Shown: positions 1 to 12,432, counted from the stretch's first letter. The stretch: 64,000 bases of DNA from Odiellus spinosus (GCA_963920705.1 OY987227.1:22159434-22223433), one strand, 5' to 3'. A program made the numbers and translations. The notes: a model not told the origin generated them from the sequence alone.

Positions 1-65
1 CGAGAGTTTTAATAATGATTTCACGCGTATTTTAACACTCGATTAAAAATAACATATTACTCTTC

Positions 66-249
66 AGTTCCGTTCACACTTGAAACTTTAAAACCGATTT
101 CAAACCGTTTCGAATGCTCAAATCGACTCTTCGAGATACTAATTATATTTCTTGATCAAAAGATCTACACGGATGATCCCAAAATTTTATAATTTGACCT
201 TTCAAAAACGGTTCAAAACTGTTTCAAAGTTTATAGTGTGAACGGAACT
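66..249. mobile_element. Foldback inverted-repeat element (family A cousin)
   Basis: The first and last roughly 45 bases are imperfect reverse complements. The left end begins AGTTCCGTTCACACTTGAAA and the right end finishes with TAGTGTGAACGGAACT. The arms contain repeated AAACCG/AAACGGTT motifs like those inside family A (30472-30734, 36238-36532), so this may be a diverged relative. It has no coding capacity, and I could not define a target duplication. It is probably a MITE-like DNA transposon remnant. Confidence 0.6.
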
Positions 250-721
250 TCATTCCGTATCCATTTTGTTTCTAGTTGTGGTTTTTAGTCACGCGGCATA
301 CTCCGCTTGGAGCGGGTTGAAATTACACTATCTCTTTTAAAAATGGGAAACCCCCTACTTCCATCTAAATTGACAAAGACAAACTTAAATGCCCGATTTT
401 ACTCTCAGCTCGGTTTTGGTTTTAATGACGACCAGACCGAGAGAGATGAGAGAATTTTTCCAGGCAGATTTGTTGAAGGATAAATATAAGGACTAGTTAT
501 TTTTCCGGTTCCGCGAAAATTCCATTTCAATGTTTGTATCTTTCGGCGTAACACCCGAGGGAAAATCGTTTCCTATTTCGAACCGAGCATCGAGAGTATA
601 GTCACGGATTTAACCCCATTTATTGTGAGATAATGTCACAATGTTTTTTCGCAGCCATTTTTTAGTTTTTTAAAACTATTTAAATGTATATTTAATTTTA
701 CGCATTAAAAATAGCTGTAAT
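250..721. other. Unassigned AT-rich sequence
   Basis: I see no open frame above background, no repeat with a partner in this window and no clear regulatory motif. A few CG-containing stretches occur near 540-600. Confidence 0.5.
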
Positions 722-1345
722 TTTTGAGCTTTTGCTCAATTTGTATCTGGTCGCGAGGCATCTTTTTCGAGTGGCTCATATTAATTTTATTGTTCGAAAT
801 TAATGAACAATTAATGAATTAATTTCTAACGGTGCAATCAGTTTTGGTCTAGGAGATTGTAGTGAAAAGTTACGGCCATTTAAAGATGAGGCCTTTTTTT
901 GGGGATTTTGCTTAATTTGTACCTATAGTGGCGAGGCATCTTTTTCGAGTGGCTCATATTAATTTTATTGTTCGAAATTAATGAACATAATGTCTACTTT
1001 CTAACGGTGCAATCAGTTTTGGTCTAGGAGATTGTAGTGAAAAGTTACGGCCATTTAAAGATGAGGCCTTTTTTTGGGGATTTTGCTTAATTTGTACCTA
1101 TAGTGGCGAGGCATCTTTTTCGAGTGGCTCATGTTAATTTTATTATTCGAAATTAATGAACATAATGTCTACTTTCTAACGGTGCAATCAGTTTTGATCT
1201 GGATGATTGTAGTGAAACGTTACCGCCATTTAAAGATAGGGGACTTTTTTTTTGGGGATTTTTGCTCAATTTGCATCTTCTTCGAGTGGCTCACGTCAAT
1301 TTTATTATTCGAAATTAAGGAAATTAAATATTTGCAGGTTTCTAA
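722..1345. repeat. Tandem array, ~175-bp unit, about 3.6 copies
   Basis: The marker CGAGGCATCTTTTTCGAGTG begins at 754, 932 and 1107, and a decayed version follows near 1273, giving spacings of 178, 175 and about 162. Each unit also carries GGTGCAATCAGTTTTG and AAAGATGAGGCC. The middle two units are nearly identical and the outer ones diverge, as expected for unequal crossing-over in a satellite-like repeat. The 78-codon open frame that starts in the last unit (1131-1367) is a by-product of the repeat. Confidence 0.9.
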
Positions 1346-2292
1346 CACGATCGAGTTTAGCGCTTAACAGTTAGTTTCTGCATAATTAACAGCAAATATT
1401 TGAGGAAGTATTAAATATAGATTTCAAACACGCTGTTTCAATTACGTTTTTTTGAAAATTTTCTTTGAATAAAACGAAATCATCTAATAAGCCTTTTTTA
1501 CCAAAAATATTTTGTTAATTTTTGTTCGTCCCGAAGACAAATATGCTGAATTAATGAGACTGCTAATTCATGGATGATAAAAACAGTTGATTAAATAAAC
1601 GTTTCTGGAGAGATTTCGGACTTACTAGTCCCTTTTCAGAAATAAAATGCTAGTCCTAATATGGGGACTTAACTGAAGTATGAAATACGAAAGAAATATC
1701 AAAAAATACTCCAATATAGACGCGAACCAATATTATCGTAAAGCACTTTATGGAAATTATATCAATATAATTACAAGCCCTTTTATAATCCTAAGATGTA
1801 GTCGTGTTACGAAAGATAATATAAAAATCAATTCTTATTACCATTCTAAAGTAATAATCATCGAAAAAATAGAAAGTTTAAATTCAAATTTCGTTCATGT
1901 ATATTACAGAATAATAACGTATAAAAAATATTTAAAATAATATACCATTACATCTGTGATTAATGGTTTCCCCTTGGTATTCTCTAACAATTTAGAATAC
2001 GTATACTGACGGTAATAGATTTTTCAATCTGGCGGAATACGAGCAAAAAAAATGAGGATAGGGGTTAGTCTGGCGTCCATAAATAAACAAAAGTACTAAA
2101 TTCAATCTTGGGAGCAAGCAAAAATCTTTTCTCCGCTAGCTAAGAAAGGATAACGATGTATAAGCGAAATATTTTCCACCTAAAAGCAAAATGCAACTAA
2201 CTCTACTTTGCATATTATAAAGCTGGAAAATTTCCTCAACTTTCAACAAGCATTTTTTTCGAATTATTGAAAAACTGACTTTTTTGATAAAC
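1346..2292. other. Unassigned AT-rich sequence
   Basis: This stretch is very AT-rich. An 86-codon frame at 1680-1940 is rich in Ile, Asn, Tyr and Lys, which is what AT-rich random DNA encodes, and it has no domain I recognise. No repeat partner was found elsewhere in the window. Confidence 0.5.
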
Positions 2293-2780
2293 AGGGTTCC
2301 TACAAAAATTTGGAAGTTAATTTCCCTCACTTTTCGAGGTTTTCTAAATAATTTCACTGACCAATTTTAATCTTTTTTCCTTGAATGTATTCTTATAGGC
2401 GAGCTCTTGGCAATTCCCACTTTTTATTTGATATAGTTTATGAATCAGAATATGAGAAAACATTTTAATTTCTATGCAAATATTTCAGTTTATAATAATT
2501 GTTTCAAATAATTGGTCAACCAATCAGAAAGAGTTCCTTGATACGTACCAGAATACTTAATTTCTCTGAGCATTTGGGCTCATTTTCAAATTTCCTGACT
2601 TTTCCCTGATGTTTTGGGCTCATTTTCAAAATCCCTGATCTTTTGGGCCAATTTACAAATTCCCTGAGTTTTCCCTGACCTTTGGGGGCCAATTTACAAA
2701 TTCCCCGACTTTTCCCTGACCTTTGGAACCAATTTACAAATTCCCTGACTTTTCCAGATTTTCCAGGTCGTGTACGAACC
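2293..2780. mobile_element. Family B element, copy 1
   Basis: The left end reads AGGGTTCCTACAAAAATT. The right end is TCGTGTACGAACCCC, roughly the reverse complement, so the element has short terminal inverted repeats of about 11 bases. The right half holds four to five degenerate units of about 37 bp built on TTCCCTGACTTTTCCCTGACC separated by TTTGGGCCAATTT. It aligns over its whole length with copy 2 at 9922-10417, including a shared unique middle section. Repeats with this TTCCCTGACTTTTCC motif are, from memory, common in invertebrate genomes. No transposase is present. Confidence 0.8.
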
Positions 2781-2835
2781 CCGATAAGTTAATTCGGTGC
2801 ATCATTTAGCTAAATTTTTTTAAATCTTTACTTAT

Positions 2836-3005
2836 TTCATAGAAGTTTATTTGACTTTTTGCCCGAATCATAAGATTACCTAGATTTTATTTGACCTATA
2901 TTGACTTAATGATAATATTAAATAACTAGACTATAATTTGATAATATGATAATATTTTATAGACGTTTATTTGACTTTTTATCCAAATGATAATACTTCC
3001 TAGAT
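2836..3005. repeat. Two-copy direct repeat, 120-bp spacing
   Basis: The sequence AGAAGTTTATTTGACTTTTT at 2841 recurs as AGACGTTTATTTGACTTTTT at 2961, each followed by a similar CC(A/G)AAT(C/G)ATAA and CCTAGATTTT. This is a small, partly decayed tandem duplication with no coding potential. Confidence 0.7.
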
Positions 3006-4531
3006 TTTCCGAACCATTATTGGATCCCATTTCAAACAATTCCCTCTCATTTATAGGTCAACAGATTAATTTTCTTACGTTTCCCTGGCATTTTAAATGT
3101 CCAAAGTAACCTAACATTTCCAGGTATTCTAGTATAGAATAGAATTACGCCTCATATAGAGAATTTGTAAATTCATAATCAAATTTCAATCAATTTTACA
3201 TTAACGTTATTTCGGTTAGAATTGATAATTACTACGAATTAAATTGGTATCTTTTGAGCAAGTAGATATAGAAAACCCATTTTGATTATAATTGATTTAA
3301 CAATTAAATTCAAATTAATGGTCATCTAAATATAATGAAGTTACTTAGTTCTAGCATTCAAGTTAAAAAATAAGAAATATAAGAAAATAAAAAATAAAAG
3401 AAAAAATAGGCGTATGTATAAAAAATCCTAATTCTTTCGTTTTACCGAAAAGAAAAGCATCGCGATATCGTGCTCAATGCTTCATCTCTCGAGAGTTTTT
3501 CAGACAGATTCGCTATTTTTTTTTCTATTTTTTCTCGATACTGTATGTTATATCTAACATGGAGAGTTCTTTTAGCCTCGCGTCAAACCGATCGTGTAAT
3601 AATACGAAGCTCCAAGGATAAAAAGTAAAAGATAAAAATAAAAAATCTGTTTAGAAAAAAAAAAAAAAAAAAAAAAAAAGTTGCAACCATTGTATGCACG
3701 AACATTTCCTTAGAGAAAGCAATTTTTCTATGGAAATTGGATCCCTTCTAAGATTATATTAGTGTATAGTCCGTCCAAGGTTTTAAAGGTACTAAACTCG
3801 AAGCCAGGGTGAAAAGAGATAGGGTATTTACGTCATCATATCATCTTCTATACTTCTTGCCTTTCTATTCCGTTTTCTCTAAGCTAGTGGACAAGATACA
3901 TCCTCAATTCCACCTAGAGTTGGCAGACGAACCAAAACCTAAGCTCCTTTTATCTCCAAGTCAACAAATTTTACAGATTATTGGTAGACCATAGCTTCGC
4001 CCTTGTTGTCAACTCTAGGTGTAATTGACTATAGTGGGATGGAGAGAGAGAGGGGTGGGTCTATACTTGTCCAAAGAGATGGTAAAGAATGGGTTATGAA
4101 GTGGAGCCTGTTCTGTTTGGGGAAAACGGAGGGCATGCAACTTCCATCTCGTCAAATATATTCAAAAGATAATCCGAAATGACAAGTGTATTAATGTTTG
4201 ATAGCCGAGATACTGGGTATAAAGAGGGACAATGGGTGAACCAAAAGACGGACAATACTCGTATCACGCGGGCTAGCCGCTTTGGGCCTTTTGAAAATCA
4301 TAATACAAGGGAGATATAGTACGAATCTGAAAGAACGCCAATAGATGGGCTTAAGGGGATATACAGGGAGTATGGGTTAGTTTGTATCAGGGGTGGACTG
4401 GCCATAGGTCCAAAACTCCTTTAAGGGATCGTTTAGAAAGAATTTCACGCTTTTTAACTATGTTCTGCGATATAAGGATTAATGTTGTTCAATAATTAAG
4501 CCGCAGCTTAGTTTGTTCATAAATACGTCTC
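3006..4531. other. Unassigned; poly(A) run at 3655-3679
   Basis: The stretch contains a 25-base A run at 3655-3679 and a short GA-rich tract near 4041-4057. A 61-codon frame at 3809-3994 does not resemble any family I know. No inverted repeat or partner copy was noticed. Confidence 0.45.
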
Positions 4532-4690
4532 TTATGCGCCTGTAAAAATGTTCCAACCATCGCGCTTTGCTGCTCAGAGAGAAGCTGCATTATAGGAGGC
4601 TTACGATTCCTTTAATTTACCATTATGAGCCTGTAAAAGTGTTTCAACTATCGCGCATTGGTGCCAAGAAAGAAGCTTACTTATAGGAGG
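4532..4690. repeat. Two-copy direct repeat, 91-bp period
   Basis: GCCTGTAAAAATGTTCCAAC at 4538 recurs as GCCTGTAAAAGTGTTTCAAC at 4629. The shared sequence continues through ATCGCGC, AGAAGCT and TATAGGAGG. It is an old tandem duplication with about 15-20 percent divergence by eye. Confidence 0.8.
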
Positions 4691-5372
4691 TTTTTAGGAT
4701 TTACATAATTGAATACTTAGATGATAGAAAACCTTTTGAAATTGGAACAAGAAAATCAGAAACTAAAATAAGCAATGGGATATTCGTAATTTATAGTAAT
4801 GAAAATATGATCAAAAGGCTACAGGTTAGACAAAATTCAGCGAAAAATAAATAAAAGCAAGAAAACCAGAGAATAGATGACAGAATTTAGCTCTAGAGAG
4901 TCGACTCTGAGGTTTTCCCCTATCCACGTTTTCCCTAAACTTTCTATGCACCCTAGAAATAAAGATTTTATCGAATTTTGGCTTTTCCAGAAATTCTATT
5001 TCACAGAATACCAAAAAGGGGGAATAGACATAATATACTAACTATACTATAGTAAATAAATACTACTAAATAAAGACTAATTCTGATTATACATCAGCAA
5101 CTGAATCCTTTTGAAATAAATAGAAAAATTCTTACTTTTGGAAAATTGGCAATTAATAATTAACTGCGAATTACCAGGAAATCTTTGGTGAGTTTTGATG
5201 ATGTTTCAAGGCATATTTAATCAATGTAAATCTATTAAAATCATATTGTTATCAGGGTCGTTTATCCCTTTTAATATATTTATATCTCCATGGGTTAATA
5301 AATTTAATATAAGATATTTAATTAGCATAAAACCAACCCGTAATCAAAAGTGTCGTTATACTGCATATGGTT
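4691..5372. other. Unassigned AT-rich sequence
   Basis: No feature is supported here. Open frames on both strands (4826-5014 and the start of 5195-5485) are short and unrecognised. The second runs through the hairpin at 5373-5490. Confidence 0.45.
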
Positions 5373-5490
5373 CAAAGTTAGTAAAGAGATATGTTAAGCA
5401 GACTCTGCCAAGCAACGTGACTATAGCCTGGATTCCAAACATTCACGTGGCTTGGCAGAGTCTGCTTAACCTGTCTCTTTACTAACCTTG
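5373..5490. repeat. Long hairpin: 48-bp arms, 22-bp loop
   Basis: Bases 5373-5420 and 5443-5490 are reverse complements with 4 mismatches in 48, around a 22-base spacer. The arms contain GTTAAGCAGACTCTGCCAAG and its complement. The whole unit would fold into one strong stem-loop as RNA. It may be a small foldback MITE, or the source of a small-RNA hairpin. No other copy was seen in this window and no target duplication was identified. Confidence 0.85.
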
Positions 5491-5917
5491 ATACGGCCAC
5501 GTCCATACACATCAGTCTTTTAAAAAAAACACAAGATCTCCCGGAGCCCTTTCTAGGTTTTCACAAATTAGTTTTATTTTTACCTCGCTTTTAGCATAAG
5601 CTATATATAATATTTTTAAGATAAGATAAGAGAGGTTGTTCATATTTTATAATCCAACCATAAAAAATATAGAAAATGACACTATATTTGCTCAAGATTC
5701 TAAGCCCAAAAGCACCGTGTACATAAAATAGAAGTACCGTATATAGAGCGGCATGGATCCAAAAAAAACCTAACATTTTCCGGTACAAGAACGGGTAAAG
5801 TTGGGAACAAGATATCCCGCAGGCAATGTAGCAATCTTTCTCACTAACGCATCAGCCCGAGTCTTTCCCGAGATGAGAGAGTGAGAACAGAGAACCAAGA
5901 GTCAGTTTACATTTTAG
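5491..5917. other. Unassigned sequence
   Basis: Nothing beyond short chance frames (5591-5788 on the minus strand) was found. The last seven bases, ATTTTAG (5911-5917), are the left target duplication of the element that follows. Confidence 0.5.
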
Positions 5918-6254
5918 CAGAAGCCGATGAAACCCTCCTTTGAAGTCTATTACTCCCGGGTCTTGTCTACCCCTCTCTGTATGAGTTAGTTTCAAAAAGC
6001 GCGATTCGTACGCCTCCTAACGGTAGATATTTTCGGAGCGGGAGTTCGTCGAGCGAATATCTCTAGCAGCCTTGGAGTTCGTCCAAAAAACGTCGTCGTT
6101 TGTGGAGATAGAGAATTTCCAATTTTCCGTAGACAGGGGGTATGAAGTAGGACCCCTCCGATCTCGCAAAATCGTGAATTTTACCCATACAGAGAGGCGC
6201 GCTATATGGAACATTAGAGTAGTAGACTTCAAAGGAGGGTTTCATCGGCTTCTG
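5918..6254 (-). mobile_element. Family C MITE, copy 1 (337 bp)
   Basis: It starts CAGAAGCCGATGAAACCC and ends with the complement GGGTTTCATCGGCTTCTG. The inverted repeat runs about 36 bases, followed by a second matching block around CCTCTCTGTATGGGT on each side. It is flanked by a perfect 7-bp duplication, ATTTTAG (5911-5917 and 6255-6261). It is in the reverse orientation relative to the copies at 44413, 50393 and 61977. Short open frames on both strands (60-74 codons) recur in other copies only because the copies are young. There is no transposase, so it is non-autonomous. Confidence 0.95.
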
Positions 6255-8637
6255 ATTTTAGCCAGGCAACGAGATATTTTACGCCAAAGAAGTTAAAAAC
6301 AAAATATATACGAAGATAGACATTACAAGATACGCAGTATTTTTCATCCACCCGCGCTGATAACACGGCTATACAAGCTTTATAACATTATCTCTCTCTA
6401 CACCTAATAGGAACACATTGCTTTTTATATACCAGGCTATCTTTTTTTGTCCTCGGGATAATTTTTTCCCCATCCCTTTCTATCCATAAACGAAGAGCGA
6501 ATACTTCAGAAGGTTCTAAGGTGTGGGAGTTTAAAGAAATCTCATTTATTCTTACAAGCTTATACTAAGTAATAGAGTTCTAAAATTACCGTAACTTTGG
6601 GAATTCGCAAATTACGCGGTAATTTACAGTCTCGCTGTAATTTAGCGATACTAAGAAAATGTTTAGTATTTGAATTTCAATGATTTGAATTAAAAGCTTC
6701 AAAATTCTTATTTCTGACTTAACAATCCATGTTTTTCATGATACGTTTGACCATTTGACTTTACATTCATACTGCAAAGTGATTCAGACATGAAAAATTA
6801 CACTAATATGTCCTTAACGACGATAAACACGAATAAACATATCCCTTGGTTCCGCTTGATGACGGTGTTTGATTCTGGGACGTAATTAATGAAAATAAAA
6901 GTAACGAAAGGTAGACCTTTCGTTCACAAAGAGTGGCTCGTTTGAAGTGACAGAATGAGCAAAAAACAACTGCATCTATAATATTCACGTGACCATATTA
7001 ATGACGTAATATGCCGGAAATGCTTAATTCCTAAATATTTAATAAATAAAGCTTTTCGTTTAACCCGGCACGTTAACAAGCTTCGAGTAACAGAAAACCG
7101 GATATCAAAATGAATTTCAGATAAGCTTCCCTTAATTGTAAAAGCGAAAGCTTGAAAAATCATGACTGAAAACGAGGTCTTAAGGTTAGTCTATAGACTG
7201 TTGTTATAATTTCCTAGATTAGTGTCACCCTTCTATTATCTTCTTAAATTAAGAGGGAAATTATTATCAATATATATAGTGAGATCTTTTCATCTTGAGT
7301 TTGCAGCGTATACCAAGCTAGGTTTCCGGTTACTTCTATGTTTTGTTTATTTAGATATATATTAATATAAGACAAGTTTCCCATCGTAATGATGGGGAAA
7401 TATAGTCTAATCCAACTTGGATTATCAGTATGACTTCAGTTATGCCCATATGATTTCGGAGCAAAACATTACCAGAGAGATAACGTATATTAGAAGTTTG
7501 TACGCGCTGCAAATTAAGGGTGAGGTTGATAATAACCATATATAAGAGTTTATACCTTATCACTGCTTGGTTTGTTTGCCGGGATGTTCAGATGAAGTAA
7601 AAGTTTTTCGAGAGCGAGAGAGAGAGCGAGAGAGAAACCCAAACGAAAGGGGAAGGAGAAAAGTGTATAATGGAAGTTTGCGAAGACTACTTGTTTTCAA
7701 CATTGTATATCAATACGCCTCAGCTTTACCCGATTTTGCCACATATTCTTGAACAGGAGAATTCATTTTCCCCATCTTCTAGAAAGCTTTATATTGAGAA
7801 AGAGAGACGGGAAAAAAAATTTACTGTATAAAAAGTAACCCACCAGAGCGTACGGAACCATAGGGATGGTCTTTGACAATGGGAAGCATCTGCATACAAG
7901 ACCTTTTCCCCCCTTTTTTTTTTTTAAAAAAAAGCATGCGCTGATTTTATTCAATAGAGACGAAGTACACGCTCGCGGAAGGATAGCTTGTGTATTGACA
8001 TATTGTTAAAAGGGTTTAATATGGCGGAAAGGTTAGTTTTTTTTCCTCCCTCTTGTCGATGTTGGTCTATTGAATTGGACCAGATGATGCATATAGAGTT
8101 TTGATCATAACTTGTACCAAGACTAGTTAATTTTTTTTTCTTCTTTCTCTCAGGGTTATTTAGTTTCAAACACAGAATTCATTTCGAACTCTACAAAACA
8201 AGATAATTCTATGGCTATATTAGCTTTTCCCAGATTGAAATTTTAGTCTGAACATGATTATAAACTCGGGAAAAATATTTTTCAATAAGGATATTTTCCA
8301 ACTTTTTCTGATACTTATTTTTGTATGAAAAATAGGTTTTTATGGACCGAGCTTTATATTTGCTAGAATTTATGATTAAAAAGAAAATATTTATATGTAG
8401 AAATATTCTAAATTCATTCAAAAAGCTCGTATAAAAAACTATCATATTAATAAACTAGAAGAAATATATGGAAAAGAAGAAAAAAGAAAAGTTATTTGAA
8501 TTTTTTCTCTCTAAAATCACAGACATTTATGCTTACATTATTTACCACATGTGATGTTTAGTAATTTGGAGTTACTTTATATTTAAGCCAAGAAACTTCA
8601 TGGTATAGTTCTAAACTTATTCCCAATCAAAGAAAAA

Positions 8638-8678
<41 letters not shown>

Positions 8679-9230
8679 AGAGATCTGTCGCGCGCTTTCG
8701 TTAAAATAAATTAACTTGAATAGGCTAGATTTCCGGCGGAATCTACAATAATTTGTCTTCGCCCGTTTGTATAAAATTTAAAATCGTTTTTAAGAAATTC
8801 CAAAATTAAAAGGACATAAATTTCTAACGATATTTCTGAAAATGTTGCTTAGATTAAACTCGTACATTTAAATTGGATAATTTCAAAATTAAATAAATAA
8901 ATGGTTTCAAAGTGGTCGTTTAGTTAATAAGCCCCTTAAGAATGGACCAAATATGTGACCAAGTTACATTAATTATTTCATGTTCTAATTAACGGTTTAT
9001 AAAACGTTTACTAGGTCATTTGATCGAGTGTCGAGACCCGCGTTAATTTTCTTTACAATTATTACAATTGAAAACCAAGAAAATACGAGGTTACGGGGTT
9101 AATTATCTGGCTACATTAATGTCAATAAAACTAATTTAAAAAGTGATATACTCGTATATAATTTGTGTTCTCAAACAAATGTAATTGACACCATTTAACT
9201 GACTTAAACTAATTAATAATCTAATTTTAT
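6255..9230. other. Unassigned ~3 kb; simple repeats only
   Basis: There is no supported gene. Visible details are a palindrome CGAAAGGTAGACCTTTCG near 6904-6921 that recurs in the family E fragment near 32590, so 6730-7000 may be a decayed E copy on the minus strand. There is also a GA-rich tract at 7607-7636, an abutting T then A run near 7913-7935, and a 35-base A run at 8641-8675. All frames of 60-79 codons look like chance. Confidence 0.4.
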
Positions 9231-9234
9231 TTAA

Positions 9235-9667
9235 AGGGAGAATGCAACCTAATTACAAGTTATTTTTTATCGATTCCTTATCGTTTAAATAGGCCTAATC
9301 CACCGATAAAAGTTTACAATACAAATATTAAACTAGAAATAAATTTAAAACTTACCCTGAAAATAGGCTTAGCGGGATTCATGGAGATCCTGAATCGCGT
9401 CCGTGTAAGGTCTAGCGCCCAATGAGCAAAGACCCGTCGTTCACGCGAGATCTCCACGAGACTTACGTCGCGCGCGATTGGTCGCTAGACCTTACACGCG
9501 AGGAAATCAGGACCTCCATGAATCCCACAAAGCCTATTTTCATTGTAAGTTTTAAATTTATTTCTAGTTTAATATTTGTTTGTAAATTTTTTAAATAGTG
9601 GATTAGGCCTATTTAAACAATAAGGAATCGATAAAAAAATCACTTGTTGTTAGGTTGCATCCTCCCT
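9235..9667. mobile_element. Family D foldback MITE, copy 1 (433 bp)
   Basis: It is bounded by TTAA on both sides (9231-9234 and 9668-9671), with ends AGGGAGAATGCAACCTAA and TTAGGTTGCATCCTCCCT. The two halves are reverse complements for most of their length (arms of about 150 bases or more carrying ATCGATTCCTTATCGTTTAA and GGCCTAATCCAC), around a GC-richer centre with GAGATCTCC. TTAA duplication plus the TTAAAGG end is the signature I know from T2/Kolobok-type MITEs. piggyBac-type mobilisation is the alternative. It is non-coding. Confidence 0.9.
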
Positions 9668-9921
9668 TTAAGACTATTTTAGTCATGGGTCAGTACTCGT
9701 TTGTATCGAGTAAATAGATTGCTTATCGATACTAGTATTTAGTATCTTTCTGTTCATTTAAATGATTTTATTAATCGAGACGTTTTTAGTATTAATTACT
9801 GGATAATTAATTTTTCTATAAATAAACGTTTAAACATTAGCCATTTTAATGTTTTAACTACTAATAAAATATATATAATTTGAAAATGATATTCATACTA
9901 AAAAATACAAATTGCAATATC

Positions 9922-10417
9922 AGGATTCCTACAAAATTTTGAAAGTTAATTTCCCTGACTTTTCCAAGTTTTCCCTGACCATTTCCAAATAATTTCCCTG
10001 ACCAATTTTAATATTTTTTCATGAATATAGTCTTACGAGCGAGCTGTTGGTTATTCCCACATTTTATTTGACATAGTTTATCAATCGGGGTCAGCTGATA
10101 GTTTACTCAGAATATGAGAAACAATTTGAATCTGTAGGCAAATATTTTCAGTGTATAATAATTAAGTTACAACTGATTGGTAAACCAAATCATAAACAGT
10201 TCCTTGACACATACCAAAATATTTATTTTCTCTGACCATTTGGGCTATTTTCTAATTCTTTGACTTTTCCCTGATCTATTGGAGCAATTTTCAAATTCCC
10301 TGACTTTTCCCTGACCTTTAGAGCCACTTTCCAAATTCCCTTACCTTTCCCTGACTTTTTGGGCCAATTTCCAAATTCCCTGACTTTTCCAGGTTTTCCA
10401 GGTCGTGTACGAACCCT
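9922..10417. mobile_element. Family B element, copy 2
   Basis: This is the full-length partner of 2293-2780. It begins AGGATTCCTACAAAATTTTG and ends TCGTGTACGAACCCT. The shared middle includes ATTCCCAC..TTTATTTGA and a right-hand array of TTCCCTGACTTTTCC units. The minus-strand frame 10223-10444, rich in GKVRE repeats, is only the translation of that array. Confidence 0.85.
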
Positions 10418-11769
10418 GAATATATAGTTTAATATTTGTATCAAAGAATGAGAAATTATGCAATCGGGGAAAACTAGAATTATATATAAAAAAAGAATAC
10501 CAGCCCTTAATATTCTTTACTCGATGGAAAACGCTACGAAAATCGATAATCGGGTTTAGAAATTTTTGATATTAAATTGCCCATACCTACTAGATTTATA
10601 TTTAGGTTAGGTTTTCTACTCAAATTTACTTATCTACTACAACACAAAAAAACCGCAAAAAATGGCTTCCATAAAAAAAATGCTAACTCGGCCTTTAAAA
10701 TATATTTAAACATTCTGATCCACGCAATAACAATATTAAATCGTTTCAAAAATATCATATCCTACAAAACCTAACGTCATTACCTGAACCATTTCGATAA
10801 AACGGCAAAAACAGATTTTCTTCCAATTTCAGAAAATAAGAAAACAATAAAAGTAAAAGAAAGAAATCTGGAAGCCGAAAAAAATAAATTCGATTTTCTA
10901 CTTTCTATCCCTCTATCGCGCGTGCCTCAGCCTGTAATATTGGTTGGTTCGAAACCTACTACATGCATGCTCGAACATTTCCTTGGTACAAACTCAAAGC
11001 TTGGCCAAAAGTACAGCACCTGAGCGCGACAGTGAAATTCCATTTTCTCTTATACCTATATCCCTGGAAAGTTTCCTTACCCTACATCTACCCGCGTACT
11101 GTATGTGTTAAGCAAAAAAAAGTATATACAGGGAACCGTATATGGTAAAGGTAAAACGGTAGAGGTAGGGTTAACATTACGGTATAATTCATTCCGATTC
11201 GGAACCGGGGAAAAACGGCGAAAGGGCTTTATTTCAACGTTGTTAGCGTTTTTGGAGCGTATAATAACGCGATTTAAGCAGATAAGAACTTTGCCCCGTA
11301 TAGTTCAACCCACCGTACGTTAGGGAAAGAAGCTCAAGCCGAGGCTTAGTAACCACGGGAGAAAAAAAGAATATATATAAAGATGGGAAAACTTCTACAT
11401 ATCTTTATAAACATACAACCTTAGCTATAAGTTCCGTCGCACACCAAATAATTTGGTTTTATCACACTAGACAAACTATCGGAGTAGAAGGCTCATGGAA
11501 ACCTGACAGCTGGTCAAACTAAGTATGTTTCGGGTTCGCTGAATGGCTGTATACCTCTAACGTCATTAGAATCACGTGAATTTTAAATGACGTCATTGTC
11601 TTTAAGGCGAAAATTTTGTCAGCCATCTTATTTGGGGCTTTTTTTGCATTGGTATATTCGTTAACTTTAATATCTGATGGAAAGTTCGATGAAATTTATA
11701 TGCAACGAAATTGTAACATTTCTACATTATGGGATCTATTGGAAAAACATAACCCTGCTTAAGTATTAC
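10418..11769. other. Unassigned sequence
   Basis: AT-rich until about 10900, then more mixed. Frames at 10577-10774, 10963-11148 and 11105-11323 are short and unrecognised. A GGTTCGAAACC near 10949 resembles a tRNA B box, but no tRNA fold surrounds it. The last seven bases, GTATTAC, are the left target duplication of the next element. Confidence 0.4.
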
Positions 11770-12179
11770 CAGAGGTATATAATAACCCCCTTCGGGGGGG
11801 AAGTATGAAAGCCCCTATACTACCAATGCTAAAAATCACGAACTACAAGAGCCCGCTGCTGACTATCTAGGCCACTAGCTCGCGCTGGACTTCTCAATGT
11901 CGCTACTCTAGTAAACGGTCTTTGTATAAACAAGGCGGCTCGATTTGTGTTTAGAACGTCCTGTCTCAGGAGTCAGGCTGTCTGTTAAAAATGGAGTCGA
12001 AGGTTGACTTCAGCTCGCAAGTTCCGGAAGTGTGCGTAGCGAAATTTTAGTGAGGTTCAAAATGGTGTAACTATTTTTTGGGAGTAAAGCGGTGTATCGA
12101 TCCGCCGCGATTTACGCCGGGCACTTGTTGTTCGTCGATTTTGCCTACCTTTCATACTTCCCCCCTCTGGTGTTACCTA
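11770..12179 (+). mobile_element. Family I MITE, copy 1 (410 bp, right end trimmed)
   Basis: It starts CAGAGGTATATAATAACCCC and finishes CTTTCATACTTCCCCCCTCTG. The right inverted repeat lacks the internal GAAGGGGGTTATTATATAC segment present in copies 2 and 3. Flanks GTATTAC (11763-11769) and GTGTTAC (12180-12186) match in 6 of 7 positions, consistent with a 7-bp duplication that has since mutated. The body aligns with 16375-16770 in the same orientation and with 17535-17952 in reverse. A 79-codon frame overlapping the right end is a by-product. Confidence 0.9.
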
Positions 12180-12391
12180 CGTAGTAAAAGTATATTTTCG
12201 TTCCAATTAAAATGTTGCCCAGATCGTTATACTATTCATTTAAATAACCTCGGTGCGCGACAGACCTTGAGTCAACAGAAGATAAATTATCTTAAAAAAC
12301 AAATGGAAATTATATAAATTTCAATTTTGGCTCATTTTCGTATGCAAAAATGTTACCAAAGTGAAAAAATAGTAAATTTATTTTTTTACCC

Positions 12392-12432
<41 letters not shown>

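Noticed and set aside
8641-8675. Poly(A) tail of a retrotransposon (also 22348-22392, 51603-51629)
   Set aside because: No reverse-transcriptase or SINE body precedes these runs and no flanking duplication was found, so they are treated as homopolymers.
10930-10960. GGTTCGAAACC resembling a tRNA B box
   Set aside because: No A box at the right distance and no acceptor stem.
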